NCBI RefSeq assembly: GCF_900102625.1
Contig: NZ_FMZC01000003.1
Coordinates: 62,001-126,000 of the forward strand
Direction of reading: 5' to 3'
Origin: Paracidovorax valerianellae
GTDB taxonomy: Bacteria; Pseudomonadota; Gammaproteobacteria; Burkholderiales; Burkholderiaceae_C
DNA: 64,000 nt
Shown: piece after piece, positions 9,845-18,482 of the stretch
Numbering within the stretch: position 1 is the first letter of the stretch
Layout: every line of letters starts with the position of its first letter
Notes under the pieces: generated by a model
What the model was told of the DNA's origin: nothing
The model's input: the letters and a program-made list of their open reading frames with translations, nothing else
The model's database searches: none
Made by a program: the position numbers and the translations under genes

Positions 9845-9869
9845 TAAAAAAAGCCCGCCAAGGCGGGCT
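9845..9869 (-). terminator. Rho-independent terminator of the H-NS-like gene
   Basis: On the minus strand AGCCCGCC-TT-GGCGGGCT (9852-9869) forms an 8-bp stem with a very short loop, followed by a run of seven T. It lies about 75 bp after the stop codon of the H-NS-like gene. Confidence 0.85.
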
Positions 9870-9941
9870 GTTACTGCCGATCAATGACCGGCACAGGGCG
9901 CAGGCAAGATGCCTCGCACGCCCTTCACACACAGGACTGAA

Positions 9942-10232
9942 TCAAATGGCGAATTGCTCGCGGTCTTGGTTTTGAATCCACTTGGGAGCCTTGCCACGCC
10001 CCGTCCAGGTTTGTCCGGTGGCAGGGTCACGGTATTTGGGCGCGACCTTGACGCCGGCGCTGGCACTGCGAGCGCGCCCAGCAGGAAATACATCCTGAGC
10101 GGTCAAACCGTACTCGGCCACCAGATTGCGAACCTGATTGATGGCATCAGACAGTTCACGGCGGCGTGCTTCGCTGATTTGCTGCTCAAGTTCTTCACGT
10201 TGTTTCAGCAGGTCTTTGTAGCTAGAGCTCAT
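9942..10232 (-). CDS. H-NS family nucleoid-associated protein
   Basis: 96 residues. The N-terminal half is a charged coiled coil (KDLLKQREELEQQISEAR) used for oligomerisation; the C-terminal half has the DNA-binding signature TWTGRGKAPKWI, matching the TWxGRGxxPxWI core of betaproteobacterial H-NS/BpH3-type proteins. It binds curved AT-rich DNA and silences genes. The open frame extends 17 codons upstream, but a perfect TATAAT lies inside that extension (10266-10271), so translation must begin at the ATG at 10232. It has its own promoter and terminator, so is monocistronic. Confidence 0.93.
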   Translation of the reverse strand: MSSSYKDLLKQREELEQQISEARRRELSDAINQVRNLVAEYGLTAQDVFPAGRARSASAGVKVAPKYRDPATGQTWTGRGKAPKWIQNQDREQFAI

Positions 10233-10265
10233 GGTGATGTTGCGGTGATTAATATCGAAGGCTGC

Positions 10266-10271
10266 ATTATA
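10266..10271 (-). promoter_or_regulatory. -10 box (TATAAT) of the H-NS-like gene
   Basis: A consensus TATAAT on the minus strand, about 33 bp upstream of the chosen ATG at 10232, predicting a leader of roughly 27 nt. The -35 region at 16-18 bp spacing is poor. It decides the start codon because the longer frame would initiate upstream of this box. Confidence 0.6.
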
Positions 10272-10468
10272 GGGAGCTTTCAATATCGTGCGGCGAAAAA
10301 TATAAAAGCAATCTGACGATTCAATGGATCACCGAATTTTCCCATTCCACGGAACTCTGCCATCGGAGCCATATCGAAGAGCGCCGCCAGAACCTGAAGG
10401 GCTCAATTGCCGTGCCATTACCTCCATTCGATGGCACGCAGTCACAATGCGGGTTTACACACGTTGGG

Positions 10469-11320
10469 ATGGCGATGGCGCTCTACTGCATCGGAGATAT
10501 TCAAGGCTGCGACACGGCATTGCAGCGCCTTCTGGATCACATCGGTTTCTCGCCCAGCCGGGATACCGTGTATTTGTTGGGCGACCTGGTGAATCGGGGG
10601 CCAGCCTCCGCTGCGGTGCTGCGTCGCTGCATGCAAGCCGGAGACAGCCTGCGAAGCCTGCTGGGCAATCACGACCTGCACCTTCTGGCGGCAGCCCACG
10701 GTGCACGCAAGCCTTCCCGCCGCGACACCCTGGAGCAGGTCTTGCAAGCCTCAGACCGCGAAGCCCTGCTCGAATGGCTGAGGCAGCAACCGCTCGCCCG
10801 TAAACATGTGCTGGCAGGGGAGTCCCTGTACATGGTGCATGCTGGCGTACTGCCGTCGTGGTCGGCCGAGGATGCGCTTCGTTACGCGGGCGAGGTGCAG
10901 GATGTTCTGCGCGGACCGGATCTGCCCGCTTTTCTCCATGCGATGTACGGCAACACCCCCGACCGCTGGGATGATGCGCTGACCGGCACCAACCGCCTGC
11001 GCGTCATCGTGAATGCGCTCACGCGCCTGCGTTTCTGCACGCCGGAGGGGGTGATGGACTTCGAGAGCAGTGAAAGCGCCAGTTCAGCGCCGGCGGGCCT
11101 GGTTCCCTGGTTCGAGGCTCCGCGCAGGAAAACCCAGGGCACGCTGATAGCGTTCGGCCATTGGTCCACTTTGGGCTGGATGAACCGACCGGATCTGCTG
11201 GGGTTGGACACGGGGTGCGTCTGGGGAGGCTGCCTCAGCGCGGTGCGGTTCGGCAGCACGCTTTCAGAGCGGGAGCACTGCCATGTTCAATGCGAGGAAG
11301 CGCAAAAGCCTGGTGTTTGA
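10469..11320 (+). CDS. apaH: Symmetrical bis(5'-nucleosyl)-tetraphosphatase (diadenosine tetraphosphatase)
   Basis: 283 residues, the usual ApaH length. Metallophosphatase motifs are present in order: GDIQGC near the N-terminus, GDLVNRGP and GNHD, then the distal histidine in the MVHAG segment and AFGHWS. The enzyme hydrolyses Ap4A to two ADP and also removes Np4 caps from RNA. I chose the ATG at 10469 (protein MAMALYCIGD); the frame is open 19 codons further upstream but the conserved core begins at the chosen point. A second ATG at 10475 is equally possible. The gene stands alone and converges on rhlE. Confidence 0.95.
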   Translation: MAMALYCIGDIQGCDTALQRLLDHIGFSPSRDTVYLLGDLVNRGPASAAVLRRCMQAGDSLRSLLGNHDLHLLAAAHGARKPSRRDTLEQVLQASDREALLEWLRQQPLARKHVLAGESLYMVHAGVLPSWSAEDALRYAGEVQDVLRGPDLPAFLHAMYGNTPDRWDDALTGTNRLRVIVNALTRLRFCTPEGVMDFESSESASSAPAGLVPWFEAPRRKTQGTLIAFGHWSTLGWMNRPDLLGLDTGCVWGGCLSAVRFGSTLSEREHCHVQCEEAQKPGV

Positions 11321-11332
11321 AGGCTGGAGAAG

Positions 11333-11369
11333 GCGAACGCCGGCACGAAGCTGGCGCCGGCCTGTTCGC
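11333..11369. terminator. Possible convergent hairpin between apaH and rhlE
   Basis: GCGAACGCCGGC (11333-11344) can pair with GCCGGCCTGTTCGC (11356-11369), leaving a small internal bulge. It lies in the 104-bp gap between two converging genes. Neither side has a strong T-run, so terminator function is only suggested by position. Confidence 0.3.
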
Positions 11370-11424
11370 AAACTCTGCCTGTCTTTCCCTCAAGCCGATT
11401 CATCCCGGCCTGAAGGAAACCGAT

Positions 11425-12876
11425 TCACTGGGAAGATGTTTCGGACTGTTCCTCGGCCTTGAACAGCGCCGCCACCTTGCGTTTGGGCTTGATGTTGGCC
11501 GAGATGCCGCTGCGTGCCGGCTGGGCCTTGGCTGCCGATTCCCAATGCGGTGCGGCATCCGCGGACGGGGCTTCGTACGGCTTGTCGAAGAAAGGATCGC
11601 GGGGCGCTGGCGCGGCGCGGTAGCTGCTGCGGGGCTCACGCGAATCGCCACTGCGCTCGCGGCGGGGGCCTTCACGTTGGCCGTCTTCCCGCCAGGCCCG
11701 TTGCCCGTCGTTGATGCGGCCGCGGGGCCGGTCTTCCTCGTACTCCAGGGCTTCGAGGTCGATCTTCTTCTTGATGAGCTTTTCGATGTCCGCGACCAAG
11801 CGCGTATCGCTGTTGGACACCAGCGTGACCGCCAGGCCGGAGGCTCCCGCACGGCCCGTACGGCCGATGCGGTGCACGTAATCTTCGGCATTGAACGGCA
11901 CGTCGAAATTGAACACGGCCGGCACATCCTTGATGTCCAGCCCACGCGCGGCGACATCGGTGCACACCAGCAGATCGACTTCGCCCTGCTTGAAAGCGTC
12001 GAGCGCCTTCAGCCGCTCATCCTGGCTCTTGTCGCCGTGCAGCGCCGCGGTCTTGAGGCCTTCGCGTTCGAGGCTTCGCGCCAGTCGAGCGCAGCCCAGC
12101 TTGCTGTTCACGAAGATGAAAGCCTGCTTCAATCCGCGCGTCTTCAGAACCTGATGGATGGCGCGGCGTTTGTCGTCGTCGTTGGCGCTGTAAAAGCGCT
12201 GCTCCACCGTGGACGCCGTCTCGTTGGGGCGCGCCACTTCGATCGTGATGGGGTCTTGCAGATAGCTGCCTGCGAGGCGCTTGATCTCGGGCGAGAACGT
12301 GGCACTGAACAGCAGCGTGGTGCGCTGCTTGGGCAGGTAAGACAGGATGCGCTGCAGGTCCGGCAGAAAACCGATGTCCAGCATGCGGTCGGCTTCGTCC
12401 AGCACCACATATTCGACTTGGTTGAGCACCGCATTCTTGGCTTCGATGTGGTCCAGCAGCCGTCCGGGCGTGGCCACCAGCACTTCGACGCCTTTTTTCA
12501 GCTCCAGCGTCTGCGGCTTCATGTCCATGCCGCCGAACACCACCGTGCTGCGCAGCTTGGTGTACTTGGCGTACAGGGCCACTTGCTGGGCCACCTGGTC
12601 GGCCAATTCGCGCGTTGGCAGCAGCACCAGGGCGCGCACCGGGTGGCGTGCCGGAGAGGTGGAACTGTTTTCGTGCTTGAGCAGGCGTTGCAACAACGGC
12701 AAGGAGAACGCTGCCGTTTTTCCGGTGCCCGTCTGGGCGGCGCCCATCACGTCCTTGCCGGTCAGGACGACCGGGATGGCCTGCTCCTGGATGGGAGTCA
12801 TGGACTCGTAGCCCATTTCGGCCACAGCGCGTGCCAGCGGTTCAGCCAGCGATAAATTGGAGAAAGAACTTGTCAT
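11425..12876 (-). CDS. rhlE: DEAD-box ATP-dependent RNA helicase, RhlE type
   Basis: 483 residues with the full helicase core: Q motif (GYESMTPIQ), motif I AQTGTGKT, Ia PTRELA, GG, TPGRLLDH, motif II DEAD (near residue 158), SAT, and HRIGRTGRAG. The last 110 residues are an Arg/Pro/Ser-rich basic tail typical of RhlE proteins acting in ribosome assembly and RNA turnover. The group can be named from the Q-motif context and tail; the closely related RhlB and CsdA are less likely. It converges with apaH. Confidence 0.93.
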   Translation of the reverse strand: MTSSFSNLSLAEPLARAVAEMGYESMTPIQEQAIPVVLTGKDVMGAAQTGTGKTAAFSLPLLQRLLKHENSSTSPARHPVRALVLLPTRELADQVAQQVALYAKYTKLRSTVVFGGMDMKPQTLELKKGVEVLVATPGRLLDHIEAKNAVLNQVEYVVLDEADRMLDIGFLPDLQRILSYLPKQRTTLLFSATFSPEIKRLAGSYLQDPITIEVARPNETASTVEQRFYSANDDDKRRAIHQVLKTRGLKQAFIFVNSKLGCARLARSLEREGLKTAALHGDKSQDERLKALDAFKQGEVDLLVCTDVAARGLDIKDVPAVFNFDVPFNAEDYVHRIGRTGRAGASGLAVTLVSNSDTRLVADIEKLIKKKIDLEALEYEEDRPRGRINDGQRAWREDGQREGPRRERSGDSREPRSSYRAAPAPRDPFFDKPYEAPSADAAPHWESAAKAQPARSGISANIKPKRKVAALFKAEEQSETSSQ

Positions 12877-12951
12877 TTAGCCCGCTATTGTCGCACCAGG
12901 GGCTGCAACAGGCGTTTTTTCGGGTAGGCGTTTGGCCGCGGCGCCAACCTT

Positions 12952-12984
12952 GCTATTCAATCAATAGCAACAAACGCTGGCTGA
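12952..12984. repeat. Dispersed palindromic repeat, copy A (short form)
   Basis: GCTATT-N5-AATAGC at 12952-12968, followed by a fragment resembling the family tail (ACGCTGG). It lies about 75 bp after the stop codon of the ypfJ-like gene. See the other copies at 15541, 25247, 30330, 52331 and 62211; this is the shortest one. Confidence 0.6.
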
Positions 12985-13041
12985 GTAAGCGCTGCAGCAT
13001 TCCAGCACCGTTGCGCCAGCGCAGCAGTTGCTGCGCGCGCA

Positions 13042-13920
13042 CTACAGACTGCGGGCCGAGAACGTGTCGCAAGCCTTCACGCTGCCGTTTTCCAGGCCGG
13101 TGTGGAACCACCGCTGGCGCTGGGCGCTGGTGCCGTGGGTGAAGCTGTCGGGCACCACCGCACCACCGCCGGCGCGCTGCAAGGCGTCGTCACCGATCTT
13201 GGCCGCCGCATTCATGGCTTCTTCGACGTCGCCTTGCTCCAAAATTTGCCGGGCGCTCTGTGCGTGGTGTGCCCAGACGCCGGCAAAGCAGTCGGCCTGC
13301 AGTTCCAGGCGGACCGACAACTGGTTGTATTGCACCTTGCTGACGCGGCCGCGCATCTCATCCACTTTGGCGCTGATGCCCATCAGGTTCTGCACGTGGT
13401 GACCGACCTCATGGGCGATCACGTAGGCTTGCGCAAAGTCCCCGGGGGCACCCAGGCGGTTCTTGAGGGTTTCGTAGAAGCCCAGGTCGATGTACACCTT
13501 GCGGTCGCCCGGGCAGTAGAACGGCCCCATGGCAGCTTGCCCGGTGCCGCAGGCTGTGGGCGTAGAGCCGCGGAACAGCACGAGTTTTGGGTCCTGATAG
13601 GCACTGCCGCTCTGGCGGAAGATACCCGTCCACACGTCTTCGGTATCGGCCAGAACGGTAGAGACGAAGCGCGCCATCTTGTCGTCCGCGGGTGGACGGT
13701 GCGCAGGGGCCTGTTGAACCTGGGCAGGGGCGCCCCCGCCACCGCTCAGCAATCCCAGGATCGTCAGGGGGTTGATGCCGAAGATCCAGCCGCCCAGCAG
13801 CGCGACCACGATGGTCCCGATCCCGATGCTGCGCCCACCGAACACCGGCATGCCGCCGCCCCCGCCTCCATCGCGGCGGTCCTCGACGTTGTCCGACTCG
13901 CGATTGCCTTCCCACTTCAT
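13042..13920 (-). CDS. ypfJ: Neutral zinc metallopeptidase, YpfJ family
   Basis: 292 residues. A short Gly-rich cytoplasmic start is followed by one membrane helix (about residues 31-60), then a domain with the zinc motif HEVGHH near residue 170 and a likely third ligand in ELQADCFAGVWAHH. Two or more cysteines in the outer domain may pair. The family is predicted to be a membrane-anchored peptidase of unknown substrate. The downstream gap carries repeat copy A. A small membrane protein gene lies 91 bp upstream on the same strand. Confidence 0.88.
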   Translation of the reverse strand: MKWEGNRESDNVEDRRDGGGGGGMPVFGGRSIGIGTIVVALLGGWIFGINPLTILGLLSGGGGAPAQVQQAPAHRPPADDKMARFVSTVLADTEDVWTGIFRQSGSAYQDPKLVLFRGSTPTACGTGQAAMGPFYCPGDRKVYIDLGFYETLKNRLGAPGDFAQAYVIAHEVGHHVQNLMGISAKVDEMRGRVSKVQYNQLSVRLELQADCFAGVWAHHAQSARQILEQGDVEEAMNAAAKIGDDALQRAGGGAVVPDSFTHGTSAQRQRWFHTGLENGSVKACDTFSARSL

Positions 13921-14011
13921 ACGGTTCTCCTGCGTGCCGATGCGGGCACAACGCGCCGGATATTACGCCCGTGCCGAGCGCCCGGCACATGGCGTGTTCT
14001 GCCGGAGCGCA

Positions 14012-14248
14012 TCAAGGCTGCTGCTCGCCGAAGGCAGGGGCGTCTGCGGTGGCATAGGCTGTCGCGGGCGAAGCCTGCAGGCCCCTTGCCACCCAACTCG
14101 ACTGGCGCTCCGCCGCATGCTGCACTTGCCCCTGCACCACCCAGCCCAGCGCAGCCAGCTGCCCCACGATCACGGCAGCGCCGAGAACGATGGGCCAAGG
14201 GCGCCGTGGAGCCGTATCGCGGACGGGAGGATGGAAATCGTCGTGCAT
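14012..14248 (-). CDS. Small single-span membrane protein, unknown
   Basis: 78 residues from an ATG with AAGAGG 6 nt before it. A charged N-terminus with HDDFHPP and RRPWP precedes one hydrophobic helix (about residues 19-42), then a Gln/Ala-rich tail predicted outside the membrane. I recognise no family. It may share a message with the ypfJ-like gene downstream. The good ribosome-binding site and coherent topology make it likely to be real. Confidence 0.55.
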   Translation of the reverse strand: MHDDFHPPVRDTAPRRPWPIVLGAAVIVGQLAALGWVVQGQVQHAAERQSSWVARGLQASPATAYATADAPAFGEQQP

Positions 14249-14452
14249 GGAAAGCCTCTTGATGGGGATGAACTGGATGCTAGCCATGGCACTGCGGCCA
14301 AAAACCCGGTCAAGGGCGTGCCCGAGCGTAGGACGCCAGCGGTGGAGCCGCGTAGGGCTTGAACACACAGGGAGAACCGATGTACGCAGAGATTCAGCCC
14401 CGCGACAGGACCACTGCACCGGGTTCACCTCCGCCCTCGTGCACCTTTCAGA

Positions 14453-14767
14453 TCAGCGGGAACACCAGTGCACGCTGGCGGCGGCTGGCTCGGCATCCTC
14501 GAAGTATTCGGAAAGCTCCTGCACCAGCGCCTGCAGAGCGCAACCCGGCATGGCTCGGGCTCGCTCGATCTGCTGCAGTGCGTAGCTGCGATCACCCAGC
14601 ATCATGGCCGCGCTGATGCAGTGGCCCCGCGCGGCCATCTGCAGCAGGAACGCATCGAGCGTTTCAGCCGGCCAGTAACGGGACAAGCCTCCGGAGCCGT
14701 GCAGCACCTGCGAAAGGCCCGTGCGCTCGGCCTGAAAAGACGAAACAGCGTGTTGGATAGCGGGCAT
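14453..14767 (-). CDS. Small conserved-looking cytoplasmic protein, unknown
   Basis: 104 residues from an ATG preceded by GAGGAG, which favours this start over the longer frame reaching 14917. The protein is helical in appearance, with GLSRYWPAETLDAFLLQMAARG and a second helix rich in Arg, Ala and Gln, ending near ELSEYFEDAE. No signal peptide and no recognised family. About 200 bp separate it from the next small gene. Confidence 0.5.
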   Translation of the reverse strand: MPAIQHAVSSFQAERTGLSQVLHGSGGLSRYWPAETLDAFLLQMAARGHCISAAMMLGDRSYALQQIERARAMPGCALQALVQELSEYFEDAEPAAASVHWCSR

Positions 14768-14923
14768 GGTGGACTCCTCGGAAGCGTTCTGCGCAACGTT
14801 TACAGCATCCAACCAGATGCAACACAGAACCTTGGGCGAATGGTAAGGAGCCCCGTTCAGGGAGGCTTGCAGCGAAAAAGCCGACGCGGTGTAGGACGCA
14901 GCCGCTGCGCCGAACACTGCCGA

Positions 14924-15490
14924 TCAGGCCTTGGGCAGGGTCACCCCGCTCTGCCCCTGATACTTTCCACCCCGGTCTTTGTAACTCACGTCACAGACCT
15001 CGTCGCTTTCGAAGAAAAGCACCTGCGCGCACCCTTCACCCGCATAGATGCGGGCCGGCAACGGCGTGGTGTTGCTGAATTCGAGGGTGACATAACCCTC
15101 CCATTCGGGCTCGAACGGCGTGACGTTCACGATGATTCCGCAGCGGGCGTACGTGCTCTTGCCCAGGCAGATGGTCAGCACGTTGCGGGGAATGCGAAAG
15201 TACTCCACCGTGCGCGCCAGCGCGAAGCTGTTGGGAGGAATGATGCAGCTGTCGCCCTCGAAGTCGACGAAGCTCTTTTCGTCGAAATTCTTCGGGTCCA
15301 CCACGGTGCTGTGGATGTTGGTGAACACCTTGAATTCCGGGGCGCAGCGGATGTCATAGCCATAGCTGCTGGTGCCGTAGCTGATGATCTTTCGGCCTTC
15401 GGCCTCGCGCACCTGGTTGGGCTCGAAGGGCTGGATCATTCCGGTCTGCTCCGCCATGCGGCGAATCCACTTGTCGCTTTTGATGCTCAT
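14924..15490 (-). CDS. dcd: dCTP deaminase
   Basis: 188 residues, the standard length. It deaminates dCTP to dUTP, the main source of dUMP for thymidylate synthesis in many proteobacteria. Family motifs visible include the N-terminal [21 protein letters not shown], the catalytic-region motif [10 protein letters not shown], and [15 protein letters not shown]. The ATG at 15490 has a GGAGT ribosome-binding site. A TACAAT lies 24 bp upstream. Not visibly part of an operon. Confidence 0.97.
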   Translation of the reverse strand: MSIKSDKWIRRMAEQTGMIQPFEPNQVREAEGRKIISYGTSSYGYDIRCAPEFKVFTNIHSTVVDPKNFDEKSFVDFEGDSCIIPPNSFALARTVEYFRIPRNVLTICLGKSTYARCGIIVNVTPFEPEWEGYVTLEFSNTTPLPARIYAGEGCAQVLFFESDEVCDVSYKDRGGKYQGQSGVTLPKA

Positions 15491-15513
15491 TGCTCACTCC
15501 TGCTGGGCCGCCA

Positions 15514-15519
15514 TTGTAG
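15514..15519 (-). promoter_or_regulatory. Likely -10 box (TACAAT) of dcd
   Basis: TACAAT on the minus strand about 24 bp before the dcd start. The -35 region is not convincing. Assigned from hexamer match and position only. Confidence 0.4.
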
Positions 15520-15540
15520 ATAGAGCCTGCCATGCGGGAC

Positions 15541-15603
15541 ACTATATTTTTCATAGCTGCCCGCGCTTTACCAACGTGCGCCAGAGGCCTATTTGGCTTG
15601 AGA
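15541..15603. repeat. Dispersed palindromic repeat, copy B (overlaps the end of guaD)
   Basis: A degenerate palindrome ACTAT-N7-ATAGC at 15541-15557, then a spacer, then the family tail GTGCGCCAGAGGCC with TATTTGGCTTGA. The tail matches copy F at 62247-62272 in about 22 of 28 positions. The last four codons and stop of guaD (Gln-Ala-Lys-stop) are supplied by this tail. Confidence 0.6.
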
Positions 15604-16872
15604 AATCACGGTGCGCTCGATGACGCGGTCGTCCCCCAGCACGATCATGGCGAACAGCAGTTCATCCAGATTGGCCGCCTGCGCGGTCTTGCGAGCCAGC
15701 AGCGGCGTGGCGCCCGGGTCAAGCACCACGAAGTCGGCCTCGCAGCCCGGCTGCAGGTTGCCGATCACGCCGGCCAGCCCCAGCGCGCGCGCTGCACCGG
15801 CCGTGTGCTGCCACCACAGGGCCTGGGGCGAGAGCGACAGGCCGGGCTTGGTCTGGCCTTCCCGCCCCACGTAGTAGGCGGCGAGCATGGTGTGAAACGG
15901 GCTGAAACTCGTGCCGCCGCCCACATCGCTCGCCAGCCCGTAGCGAAACCCGACCCGGTCGGCGCCCGCGTAGTCGAAGAAGCCGCTGCCCAGAAAGAGA
16001 TTGCTGGTGGGGCTGACGGCGGCCACGGCCCCCGTGTCGCGCATCAAGGCGCGGTCGGCATCGTCGAAATGGATGCAGTGGGCGTACACGGCGCGCTCGC
16101 GCATCAGCCCGAAATCGTCGTACACCGCCAGATAGCTGCGCGCCGCAGGGAACAGCTCGCGGGCCCAGCGGATTTCGTCCTTGTTCTCGGCCACGTGCGA
16201 CTGGATCCATACCTCGGGGTAGCGGGCGGCCAGTTCTCCCGCGCCGCGCAATTGGGCCTCTGTGCAGCTGGGCGCGAAGCGCGGCGTGATGGCATAGCTC
16301 AGCCGGTCCTTGCCGTGCCAGCGGCCGATCAACGCTTCGGTGTCCAGCAACGACTGCCGGGTTTCGTCGCGCACGCCGTCGGGCGAGTGGCGGTCCTGCA
16401 GCACCTTGCCGGCGATCAGGCGCAACCCGCGCGCCTGGGCCTCCTGCATCAGCGCATCCACAGAAGCCGGGTGCGAGGTCGCGAAGGTGAGCGCGGTGGT
16501 CACGCCGTTGCGCAGCAGTTCGTCGAGGAACACGGTGGCCACGCCCGCGGCATAGCCCGGGTCGTAAAAGCGCGATTCGTGGGGAAAGGTGTAGTTTTCA
16601 AGCCATGGCAGCAGGCCGTCGGCGGGCGAGCCGATCACGTCGGTCTGCGGGAAATGCACGTGCATGTCGACGAAACCCGGTGCGATGATGCGGCCGGGCC
16701 AGTGCACCACCGGCCACTGCGCGTACTGGGGGGCGAGTGTTTGCCAGGCGCCAGCGGCCAGCACACGCTGTCGCCCTTGGGCATCGGAACCGACGGCCAG
16801 CAGGCCATCTTCTTCATACAGGGCCGAATGGTCGTCGGCAAAACGCAGCAGGCCGGAGCGATAGATTTGCAT
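15589..16872 (-). CDS. guaD: Guanine deaminase
   Basis: 427 residues, an amidohydrolase that converts guanine to xanthine. Metal-binding motif HVH with the family context GFVDMHVHFPQTD is at about residues 66-78. Further motifs are QSHVAEN, YAHCIHFDD, SPTSNLFLGSG and LASDVGGGTS, matching bacterial GuaD. The C-terminal four residues come from repeat copy B. The upstream FAD/NAD(P) gene lies 68 bp away on the same strand. Whether guaD shares its message is not clear. Confidence 0.95.
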   Translation of the reverse strand: MQIYRSGLLRFADDHSALYEEDGLLAVGSDAQGRQRVLAAGAWQTLAPQYAQWPVVHWPGRIIAPGFVDMHVHFPQTDVIGSPADGLLPWLENYTFPHESRFYDPGYAAGVATVFLDELLRNGVTTALTFATSHPASVDALMQEAQARGLRLIAGKVLQDRHSPDGVRDETRQSLLDTEALIGRWHGKDRLSYAITPRFAPSCTEAQLRGAGELAARYPEVWIQSHVAENKDEIRWARELFPAARSYLAVYDDFGLMRERAVYAHCIHFDDADRALMRDTGAVAAVSPTSNLFLGSGFFDYAGADRVGFRYGLASDVGGGTSFSPFHTMLAAYYVGREGQTKPGLSLSPQALWWQHTAGAARALGLAGVIGNLQPGCEADFVVLDPGATPLLARKTAQAANLDELLFAMIVLGDDRVIERTVISQAK

Positions 16873-16940
16873 GGCGGCAGCTTACCGCCGTGCAGCCCGC
16901 TTTTCATGCGCCGCAGCGCATGGGCGCCATACCGCTGGCG

Positions 16941-18410
16941 CTACACCGCCAGCCGGTCCCACTCCAAAGCGTCCAGGCGCTTCGCCGCTGGCGGGCCGGC
17001 AGGCATCCGGCCCAGTTGGCCCGCGACGCATTGGGCGTGCAGCGCCAGCCGCTCGATGGCGGACACGTAGAACAGCGCACCCTGCGTCAACGCGCCGATG
17101 GCGAACAGCCCTGGCTGGCCGGCCACCTGCAGGTTCTGCGCATCGACCGCGATTCCCCCGAATTCATGCTGGCGGATCAAGCCCCGGTCGATCAGGTTTT
17201 CAAGCAGTGGCGAGTCGATTCGCGCCAGATTGCCCGCCACGCCGGTCGCATCCAGAATGCCGTCGAGTTCCAGCGTTCCGCCCGCCATGGCTACGCAAAA
17301 TCCCGGCCGCCCCACGGCCAGTTGGGTGGCCCGGTAGCCAGAATGGACCGTCAGCCGACCGCTTTCGAGCAACGCCTGGACCTTGCGCGCGTTGTCCAGC
17401 GGCATGGGATGCCGGTAGCTCATCCAAAGGCCCTGGTATTTGCGGAAGAAACGGCGCTTCTGGTCTGGCCGCAGGGCAGTCCAGCAGCGATCGATGTCGT
17501 CTTTGGTAGCGTCCAACTGCCATTGCCAGTCGCGCACGGACTGGGCCGCCGCGATTTCGCGGCCGATGCGCGCGAGCGGATCGCGGATCGTCATGAGGCC
17601 CGGGTATTCAGGCGCGTAGGGCCCGCTCTGGCGAAACCACCGCAAGAAGCCGCTCAGCGTGTCGCCGGCATAGCGTGGCCTCGGGCGGACCGGGGGCACG
17701 GCGGGCACGGCTCCGCGGACCAGCGGTAACTGGCCGGAATGGGAGTACATGTGAATGCGCTCCACGCCGAGCCGGCCCAGCAACAGCGCCATGTCGATGG
17801 CCGTGAGCTTGGTGCCCAGAATGCCGATGCGTGCGTTCCGCGGCAGCGCTGCCTTGATGGCGCCCAGGTCGTGGTAGGGGTTGGCGTGGTAGTGCGCAAC
17901 GCCCGGGAATGGCGACCGTTTCTTCAAATGCCCCATCGCCAGCACGACCTGGTCCACCGGCCAGGCGTGGTGCGCAGTGGCCACCTGGAAACCGCTGGCT
18001 CCGCGCTCGATGTCGGTCACCGCCTGCGCGATGCGCACGAGCTTCACGCCGCGCGCGGCGAGCGCGTCTTCGGCCTGCCGGGCGATGTGCTGCAGATAGG
18101 CGCCCATGAGCGACCGGCGCACGTAGGTTCCCTGTGTCCCCTGTCCGCCCGCTGGCGCATTGCCCGCGCATTCCAGCCAGCGGTCGAACCCGTCGGGCTG
18201 GCCGACATTCACGCTCAGCAGGGACGACGCCATGTTGAGAATGAACTCGCCATCGTTGGTGTCCTGCCCATAGGGCAGGCCTGGACCGAACCCGCCCGCC
18301 TCGTCGAAAAGCAGCACCTCAGAAATCCCGGCGTGGTGGGCCGCGCGGCTCAGCGCCTGCGTGACGAGGGTGCCGCTGCAGCCGCCCCCGATGATTGCGA
18401 TCCTAGCCAT
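16941..18410 (-). CDS. FAD/NAD(P)-binding protein (PF13454-like)
   Basis: 489 residues. The start AIIGGGCSG is a dinucleotide-binding GxGxxG; FILNMASSLLSVNVG matches the NAD_binding_9 family represented by E. coli YdhS. A second nucleotide-binding region surrounds VVLAMGHLKKRSPFPG and the segment after it (IGILGTKLTAIDMALLLGRLG). No signal peptide or membrane helix. It lies 72 bp downstream of the BKACE-core gene on the same strand, so the pair probably forms one transcript and one pathway. The substrate is unknown. Confidence 0.8.
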   Translation of the reverse strand: MARIAIIGGGCSGTLVTQALSRAAHHAGISEVLLFDEAGGFGPGLPYGQDTNDGEFILNMASSLLSVNVGQPDGFDRWLECAGNAPAGGQGTQGTYVRRSLMGAYLQHIARQAEDALAARGVKLVRIAQAVTDIERGASGFQVATAHHAWPVDQVVLAMGHLKKRSPFPGVAHYHANPYHDLGAIKAALPRNARIGILGTKLTAIDMALLLGRLGVERIHMYSHSGQLPLVRGAVPAVPPVRPRPRYAGDTLSGFLRWFRQSGPYAPEYPGLMTIRDPLARIGREIAAAQSVRDWQWQLDATKDDIDRCWTALRPDQKRRFFRKYQGLWMSYRHPMPLDNARKVQALLESGRLTVHSGYRATQLAVGRPGFCVAMAGGTLELDGILDATGVAGNLARIDSPLLENLIDRGLIRQHEFGGIAVDAQNLQVAGQPGLFAIGALTQGALFYVSAIERLALHAQCVAGQLGRMPAGPPAAKRLDALEWDRLAV

Positions 18411-18482
18411 GGTCGTGGACCTCCCGGGAGGATGTCCGGGCGGATGCCGGGCCCCGATGCGGCGAATGCCGTGGCCGCCACA

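Noticed and set aside
10233-10283. A 17-codon longer H-NS-like protein
   Set aside because: A perfect TATAAT lies inside this extension.
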